A stretch of 64,000 nucleotides of DNA, from positions 3,517,001 to 3,581,000 of the forward strand of contig NC_064042.1 in assembly GCF_932526225.1 (NCBI RefSeq), read 5' to 3'. A program made the position numbers and the translations under genes. The DNA is from Nematostella vectensis (lineage: Eukaryota; Cnidaria; Anthozoa; Actiniaria; Edwardsiidae). Below are positions 56,618-64,000 of the stretch, in pieces. A model generated the notes under the pieces. That model was not told the origin of the DNA. It saw only the letters and a program-made list of their open reading frames with translations, and made no database searches. Each line of letters opens with the position of its first letter. The first letter of the stretch is position 1.

Positions 56618-59233
56618 TGAAACCCAGGGCATACGGCAAGCTCTTTTCTGAAACACCCAGCACACGACAAGCTTTTTTCTGAAACCTTCGGCACACGGCA
56701 AGCTCTTTCTTGAAACCCCAGGCAAACGGCAAGCTCTTTCTTGAAACCACAGGCAGACGGCAAGCTCTTTCATGAAACCCCCGGCACACGGCTAGCTCTT
56801 TTCTGAAACACCCGGCACACGACAAGCTTTTCTGAAACCCCCGGCACACGGCAAACTCTTTCCTGAAACCCCCGGCACACTGCAAGCTCTTTCCTGAAAC
56901 CCCCGGCACACGGCAAGCTCTTTCTTGAAACCCCCGGTACACGGCAAGCTCTTTTCTGAAACACCCGGCACACGACAAGCTTTTTTCTGAAACCCCCGGC
57001 ACACGGCAAACTCTTTCCTAAAACCCCCGGCGCACGGCAAGCTCTTTCTTGAAACCCCCGGCACACGGCAAGCTCCTTCCTGAAACCCCCGGCACACGGC
57101 AAGCTCTTTCCTGAAACTCCCGGTACACGGCAAGCTCTTTCCTGAAACCCCCGGCACACGGCAAGCTGTTTCCTGAAACCCCAGGCACACGACAAGCTCT
57201 TTCCTGAAACCCCAGGCACACGACAAACTCTTTCCTGAAACCCCCGGCACACGGCAAACTCTTTCCTGAAACCCCCGGCACACGGCAAACTCTTTCCTGA
57301 AACCCCCGGCACATGGCAAACTCTTTCCTGAAACCCCCGGCACACGGCAAGCTCTTTCCTGAAACCCACGGCACACGACAAGCTCTTTCCTGAAACCCCA
57401 GGAACACGGCAAGCTCTTTCCTGAAACCCCCGGCACACGGCAAGCTCTTTCCTGAAACCCCCGGCACACGGCAAGCTCTTTCCTGAAACCCACGGCACAC
57501 GACAAGCTCTTTCCTAAAACCCCAGGCACACGGCAAGCTCTTTCCTGAAACCCCAGGCACACGGCAAGCTCTTTCCTGAAACCCACGGCACACGACAAGC
57601 TCTTTCTTGAAACTCCCGGCACACGGCAAGCTCTTTCCTGAAACCCCCGGCACACGGCAAGCTCTTTCCTGAAACCCCCGGCACACGGCAAGCTCTTTCC
57701 TGAAACCCCAGGCACACGGCAAGCTCTTTCATGAAACCCCAGGCACACGGCAAGCTCTTTCCTGAAACAACCGGCACACGCCAAGCTCTTTCCTGAAACC
57801 CCAGGCACACGGCAAGCGCTTTCCTGAAACCCCTGGCACACGACAAGCTCTTTCCTAAAACAACCGGCACACGGCAAGCACTTTCCTGAAACCCCCGGCA
57901 CACGGCAAGCTCTTTCCTGAAACCCCAGGCACACGGCAAGCGCTTTTCTGAAACACCCTGCACACGGCAAGCTCTTTCCTGAAACCACCGGCACACGGCA
58001 AGCTCTTTCCTAAAACAACCGGCACACGGCAAGCACTTTCCTGAAACCCCCGGTACACGGCAAGCTCTTTCCTGAAACCCCAGGCACACGGCAAGCGCTT
58101 TTCTGAAACACCCGGCACACGGCAAGCTCTTTCATGAAACCCCAGGCACACGGCAAGCTCTTTCCTGAAACCCCAGGCACACGGCAAGCTCTTTCCTGAA
58201 ACAACCGGCACACGGCAAGCTTTTTCCTGGAACCCCCTGGCACACGCCAAGCTCTTTCCTGAAACCCCCGGTACACGGCAAGCTCTTTCCTGAAACTCCC
58301 GGCACACGGCAAGCACTTTCCTGAAACCCCAGGCACACGGCAAGCGCTTTCCTGAAACCCCTGGCACACGACAAGCTCTTTCCTAAAACAACCGGCACAC
58401 GGCAAGCTCTTTCCTGAAACTCCCGGCACACGGCAAGCTCTTTTCCGAAACACCCGACACACGACAAGCTTTTTTCTGAAACCCCCAGCACACGGCAAGC
58501 ACTTTCTTGAGACCCCAGGCACACGGCAAGCTCTTTCATGAAACCCCCGGCACACGGCAAGCTCTTTTCTGAAACACCCGGCACACGACAAGCTATTTTC
58601 TGAAACCCCCGGCACACGGCAAACTCTTTCCTGAAACCCCCGGCACACGGCAAGCTCTTTCTTGAAACCCCCGGCACACGGCAAGCTCTTTCGTGAAACC
58701 CCCGGCACACGGCAAGCTGTTTCCTGAAACCCCAGGCACACGGCAAGCTCTTTCGTGAAACCCCCGGCACACGGCAAGCTCTTTCCTGAAACCCCAAGCA
58801 CACGGCAAGCTCTTTCATGAAACTCCCGGCACACGGCAAGCTGATTCCTGAAACCCCCGGCACACGGCAAGCTTTTTCCTGAAACCCCAGGCACACGGCA
58901 AGCTTTTTCCCGAAACCCCCGGCACACGGCAAGCTCTTCCCTGAAACTCCCGGCACACGGCAAGCTCTTTTCTGAAACCCCCGGCACACGGCAAGCTCTT
59001 TCCGGAAACCCCCGGCACACGGCAAGCTCTTTCTTGAAACCCCAGGCACACGGCAAGCTCTTTCATGAAACCCCAGGCACACGGGAAGCTCTTTCCTGAA
59101 ACCCCCGGCACACGGCAAACTCTTTCCTGAAACCCCCGGCACACGGCAAGCTTTTTCCTGAAACCCCCGGCACACGGCAAGCTCTTTCCTGAAACCCCCG
59201 GCACACGGCAAGCTCTTTCCTGGAACCCCAAGG
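56618..59233. repeat. 2.6-kb minisatellite of 31-bp units (about 84 copies)
   Basis: Consensus GAAACCCCCGGCACACGGCA plus AGCTCTTTCCT, tandem for about 2.6 kb with few length changes. Because 31 is not a multiple of three, each minus-strand frame cycles through three translations and yields a 31-residue protein repeat (GKSLPCAGGF, RKELAVCRGF, QERACRVPGVS). All three minus frames stay open for hundreds of codons. Unit variants (CCCAGG, CCACGG, CAACCGG, ACGACAAG) are interspersed. I regard the frames as artefacts of the repeat. Confidence 0.97.
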
Positions 59234-59450
59234 GGAAAGGAAACGTGTACGACCCAGGAACAGCTGGAGGAGAGATCTAGAGGGCGAAATAAAGGAGCAG
59301 GGATGGAATTGGGTGGAGTTAGAGAGGAAAGCTCAAGACCGTGTGCGCTGGAGAAAGCGAATCGACGGCCTATGCTCCGCAAGAGGCGATGGGCGTAAGT
59401 ATTGAGTTGGTCAGACGGAGTTGATTCTGAGTTTTATTTTTCAACGTAAC
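59234..59450. other. Unique flank of the 31-bp array
   Basis: A minus-strand ATG at 59382 opens a unique 55-residue stretch that runs into the array frame. No splice or family evidence supports a gene. Confidence 0.4.
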
Positions 59451-60765
59451 ATAACATATCAGTCGATCTTGTTTTAAAAACTGTCGTTTTTCTAGTTCGC
59501 TTGGTCATTTCCTTATTAGGCATTATACCATATTTGGGAGTCCGCTTCATTCATTTTTTCACTATAATTTTTTTATCGCTCTAGAGCTTTGTAAGTCGAG
59601 AATTTTCAAGAAAACTTGCAGGAATTCGTGTTTACTACGATTTTGCTGGCAGCCATCTTAGAAAAGGAGCCTAGTCCCGAACGTTTTACAATATCACAGG
59701 TCTCCCGCGCGCTTGCCCCAGGCTCTTTAAGACCATTTAGAAAAAACGTGACAGCCATTGATTACATATCAAGAAAATCGAGCCAAAAATTGTTGTTTTT
59801 GCCGGTCACTTCCATATAAGGAAACAAATATATCCCTTATTTGAAAAATCTGCACGATTCTTGTAATTTTTTAAGGTGAGCGTACCTCAATAGCTCCGTA
59901 AACTTTATGACTTGTAACCAGAAGAGAAAAACAGTAACGGTGACCATCTTTAGTTAGTTGATAAGGTCCCTGAAAAGAAATTAAGTTTCCTCGATACCAG
60001 ACCCCCAAAACGACAACGTTTTCTTCATATGATGAACGTTGATGTAAATTAAATTAAAATAGAATTTCTGGAGGGGGGGGGGGGGGGCTGCAAGTGAAAA
60101 ATTTCCTTCTCAGTTTCAGTTCAGTTGAACGCTAAAAAGTTATTACATTTCGCGTTAAGATTATATTTTGCGTTGAAAGTTATTACATTTGACGTCCCTA
60201 ACTTGTTTTTAACGTTCAAAAAGTTATTACATTTCGCGTTAAGATTATTTTCTGCGTTGGAAGTTAAGATTATTTTCTGCGTTGGAAGTTAAGATTATTT
60301 TCTGTGTTGGAAGTTATTACATTTGACGTAGGACACCACCCCCCTCCCCCCTTTCACTTTTCTATGGTCCGTCTCTAACTTTTTTTTTAACGTTAAAAAA
60401 GTTATAACATTTCGCGTTCGATTAGTTTTTGCGTTGAACGTTATTACATTTGACGTTAAAATTACAGCCTGAGCTAACTATTACAATTTTCGGCGTAAAT
60501 GGGGGTCCCGGTCCCAATACCAATCAATGCTGTCGTTTTTAATGGTCTAAAAGAGCCTGGAGCGAGCGCGTAGGAAACATGTCACATTTTGAAACGAGAG
60601 TTCGATTTTAATATTAGATAAAAATATTTGAATGTTTAGCGAGGCCCCCCTGACCAGGACTGGCCTTTGCTCCATTTTCAAAATGGCTGCCAGCAAAATC
60701 GTAGTAAACAACAATTCCTGAATAGAAAATTCTTTACCACCGACGCCAATTTTGACTATCCACAT
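59450..60765. repeat. Dispersed repeat with inverted halves
   Basis: The segment 59629-59745 (CTACGATTTTGCTGGCAGCC, then CCAGGCTCTTTAAGACCATT) reappears inverted at 60540-60716 (AATGGTCTAAAAGAGCCTGG, then GGCTGCCAGCAAAATCGTAG). Between them lie a 260-base stretch shared with 47050-47330 and, at 60125-60470, repeats of AAGTTATTACATTTCGCGTT and GACG/GCGTTGGAAG words. Another partial copy is at 26946-27110. It looks like one transposable-element family without coding sequence. Confidence 0.7.
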
Positions 60766-60769
60766 AGAA

Positions 60770-63700
60770 TTTGTTGTTTAAGTGTGAACTCACTCGAAAT
60801 TATAATCAGAGAGGAAATTGCACGCGTTCTTTTATTTAAGTCAATTGGTAGAGGACAAATGTAAAATGATGTTTGCTGTTTTTTGCACATTGTTGTTTAT
60901 TTGCATTTTAGATTCGCACTTGCACCTGCTCGGGGTGTTTGTGTCGAGGAAAAAAACAGTAGAAAAAGTTAGTAGATTATATAATTAGACGCATGAGATC
61001 TCTTTGGTTTGGTTTCAACTCTTTTATATGTGTACTTTAATTAGTTTTCTACACAAGATTTTTTTTTTGCGTCACACATTAATAAAGCCGCGTTACCATT
61101 AACCCCTTGCGTCAACTATTCCAAGAGTTGTTATTAGTTATGGCACGTTTTTGTCTCACCCTTAAAAGTTTGAAGCATTTAAACACAAACTTTGTAGACC
61201 TACATTAAAAAACATCATAAAAAATCAAGAGTTTTATAAAAATAAACACAAAAAACCCGCCTGACAGCAATCTCTCTTAAGAAAGCTGAACGAAAAGATC
61301 TTACTTTTAATACTTGGACCACTCCAAATGTTCAACAATGGCAACAAACTACTTGAGTTTAGGGACAGAGAATGAAAAATGCAATTAAGAAGATGAAAGC
61401 GCCGAATATACAAAACTATTAAGCAAAACGAAATCCATGTAGATTTTCAAAAACAAACGACTGGACTTAAACAATTGACCAGTGTCGAATTTATAGAAAA
61501 TTTGTAATGGATGAAATATTTACTGGACATAAATTTAAAGTCGTTGGCCAGATATAAAATCAAAATTTTAGTGTGCTTTTGGAAAGAAACGCTTAGAAAC
61601 GCTTTGAATTGTGGAATTATGCTACAGTTTTCCATAATTAAACAGCTTGAGTCCATATTTTTGAAATTACATGTCGGAAAAAATACTTAACACAGTCATT
61701 ACAAAAATGTGTTATTTTTCCTTGGCAAATACAATGGTTCAGCGACTTATCGGATAACATTGTTAACTCCTGTTACAAGGTCTTACAACTCGTTGACCAA
61801 TCAAAATTCTTCCAGAAAAGACAATATTAGTAATACCAGTATCCCTACATATTCTTTATTCGCATTTGGACGCAAACCCGGATACCGGCTTCTCAGGAAA
61901 ATTGAAACCGGTAAGAATTCGTTAATTAAACATGAATTTCTCGCTATTCCTTTTACTTTCAGCATTTGAAACATCTTGAAAATGGTCCTTTTTTATTATT
62001 TCAGTCTTCTGAATTTTTGGTAGAACGTATTAAAAATATGTCAAGAAGAGTCTTAGTATGGGGATGTGATCGATAAGAATTTAGCCCCTAGATATATTAA
62101 AACCATTTTTAGATGCTTGATTAAAATTCGCACATCATTTTTTTGTGTATTTTCTGCCTGCTGTTGTTGTCAAATTGTAATTCATTACCTAAATACAATA
62201 AATGTAAATAAATACTACCTCATTTTCATTAAACGGTGAGGCACAAATGTAAAAATGATGCTTTCTCTTTTTTAAAACGTACAACCCAAACCCGGAAAAC
62301 CAAATGTAAAAAAGAAAATGCGGTGCTGCACTACGTTTGGTAAGACATTATAAAGTGACAAGTGTTCGTCATGACACATTATAACATTTTCTTTAGGATT
62401 TTTCTGTCCTTTAAGGACAGAAAATTTAAAGCGCACAATTATAATTTTTTTTTTTTTACTAAGAAGCAAATCAGAAGCAACCGAGATCATTATCAAGATT
62501 ATTATATGATTTCATTTAAGGATAGAAATTGCATCAGAACAAAAAGGGGAGAGAGGGTCAACAATGCCGCATGAATCTTTCCAAGTAACCAAGATGCTTT
62601 AAAGTTTTTGAATATTATTAAATATTTTGAGACGCTTGTTATGTTGTGAAGGATCCAAGTTGAAAAAAATAACGAGCCCTTTTTTGGCATTTTAGGGATA
62701 GATAATATTATGAAATATAGACTGCCCAAATAAATTTGCTGATATATTGGTAAGGGAGGTAGTTATATAACTGGTAGTGAAACATTTCGTGCTGTTTAAC
62801 CAAATTGTTACGCTGCACCGGACGAAGGGGATGACATTTCTTGACCATCAACTGTTTTCAGAGAATGCCAACTCGGCGAAAAACAATCAAGAACAATCCA
62901 GAACACATCAGACCAGGCCAAGCTTATAGTAATGGCCAGTAAAAGCAAGATAACAATGTGGCAATTAGCTGTCACTGGTTGGTGAATTCCATAATGAACA
63001 ATTCCCCTGTAGAGCGAGTGGTAAATTCATACCATCGGTTTTATTTAATCAATTATTTGTTTTGTTATTTCATATCCTTAGTATTCCTTTCTAGCCAGTA
63101 ATGTTATATCATCGACATACAGTACAACTGAAAATAGAAAAACTAAAATAATGGGAAACGAGTTATTTGCTAGACCGGGTTCGGTGCTTTGGAAGAACTA
63201 AATAAATTGGACCCGGTTTTGAGTGAATTTGGTCTGACAATTCGGTTCGCAGTGAAGTGTGTGCATTAGTAGTTTACACAGTTAAAAATAGTGAGCACGA
63301 TCCAATTCTTTTGAATTCATTTTAGAAATAAGGAAGATAGCTTTCAGGGTGACGTGATTTCAAAGTCAGTTGTATGAAGCAAGCTAAATTTAATCGGAAA
63401 TAACATATATAGCAACACTTTTCTTATACTATCTTTTCAGGAATGACATCAAACATTGAAACGCACGCTAAGATTAAACGTTTCGAAGAGAGGGCAGGTG
63501 TCCTGTTCTAAGCGAATGACAAGTCAATGTATTCATTGTACATATTACCTCTGCATTCACATTATCGGCTGGCCTATATGTGCTGAATGCCCAAGCAAGC
63601 GAAATGTTACGAGAAACAACACAATTTTTCCGAGCATCTAAGGTATGCCATCCCCTGAAGTTCTCATGCGATAAAAAAGGTTTATTGAGTAGCTTTGCCA

Positions 63701-64000
63701 TGATCGCTTGTATGGATAAGATCCCTGTTAGAAAACTTAACCCATTAACGTTGAGGAAATTCTTCAATCGTCCTGTTCTTACATGGATATTTTAACCCCA
63801 GCATCAATCATACATCGACTTTTCCATCTATTACTCACTTAGAAGTTTTATCTTTAATATATTTTCTGATCTAAAGTGCGTTTTCACTTGAAAAGAGAGA
63901 CATCAGTTCTGCATGGTTAACCGAAGTTGAAGGTAAGATTTAACAGAAAATTTGTTTATTCATTTCTATTTATTTATGCATTCATACTTCTAATAAGCAT
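60770..64000. other. Gene-poor right end
   Basis: AT-rich throughout. Only short frames without splice partners or family resemblance are present. I see no supported gene, RNA or repeat. Confidence 0.5.

Noticed and set aside
56792..59382. Minus-strand frames of up to 416 codons with Cys/Arg-rich 31-residue repeats
   Set aside because: They are translations of the 31-bp minisatellite in three phases. All frames are equally open, and there is no signal peptide, splice evidence or non-repeat domain.
63474..63795. Overlapping short frames on both strands at the right end
   Set aside because: No splice context or family resemblance. Length is within chance expectation.

Overview
The window looks like nuclear DNA of a cnidarian, most likely a sea anemone such as Nematostella. 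This is inferred from gene content and style: AT-rich sequence, short GT-AG introns, many small exons, a tandem PAN/fibrinogen-like secreted family, and abundant small DNA-transposon debris and minisatellites. It is not bacterial. There are no operons, ribosome binding sites, CRISPR arrays or recognisable tRNA/rRNA genes. All gene models were built by joining exons by eye, with splice signals and codon phase checked at every junction.

Layout. 1-181 (+): the last two exons of an unrecognised gene. 981-13371 (+): a 20-exon adhesion GPCR (end of a hormone-receptor domain, GAIN, GPS, 7TM, long Ser-rich tail) whose 5' end was not found. 13372-20160: gene-poor, with a 60-bp tandem array. 20168-25351 (+): a TATA-driven gene for a secreted protein of about 706 residues that I do not recognise. 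26664-29486 (-): an LHFPL-family tetraspan gene with one 2.2-kb intron. 31069-34030 (+): MPDU1, a PQ-loop protein needed for use of dolichol-linked sugars. 34975-38714 and 44340-49848 (-): two tandem paralogs encoding signal peptide, PAN/Apple domain, short Cys-rich linker and fibrinogen-like domain. 53684-56154 (+): a secreted FAD polyamine oxidase. 56155-64000: mostly repeats, dominated by a 2.6-kb minisatellite of 31-bp units.

How the genes relate. They look like unrelated housekeeping, membrane and secreted genes. Only the PAN/fibrinogen-like pair is a true local family, made by tandem duplication with matching intron phases. Paralog B keeps three cysteines that paralog A lacks.

Most notable non-genic signal. 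Between the two PAN/fibrinogen-like genes (40542-41180) lie inverted and direct copies of a short element containing two intact 41-nt hammerhead ribozyme motifs on the minus strand and two decayed ones, including a 74-bp near-perfect palindrome. This probably marks remains of a Penelope-like element or retrozyme. A second theme is repeated small duplications that copy exon-intron junctions in at least five places, with the copied splice dinucleotide lost in three. Two small transposons (28108-28299 and 10816-10962) have terminal inverted repeats starting CAGGC and clear 5-bp target duplications.
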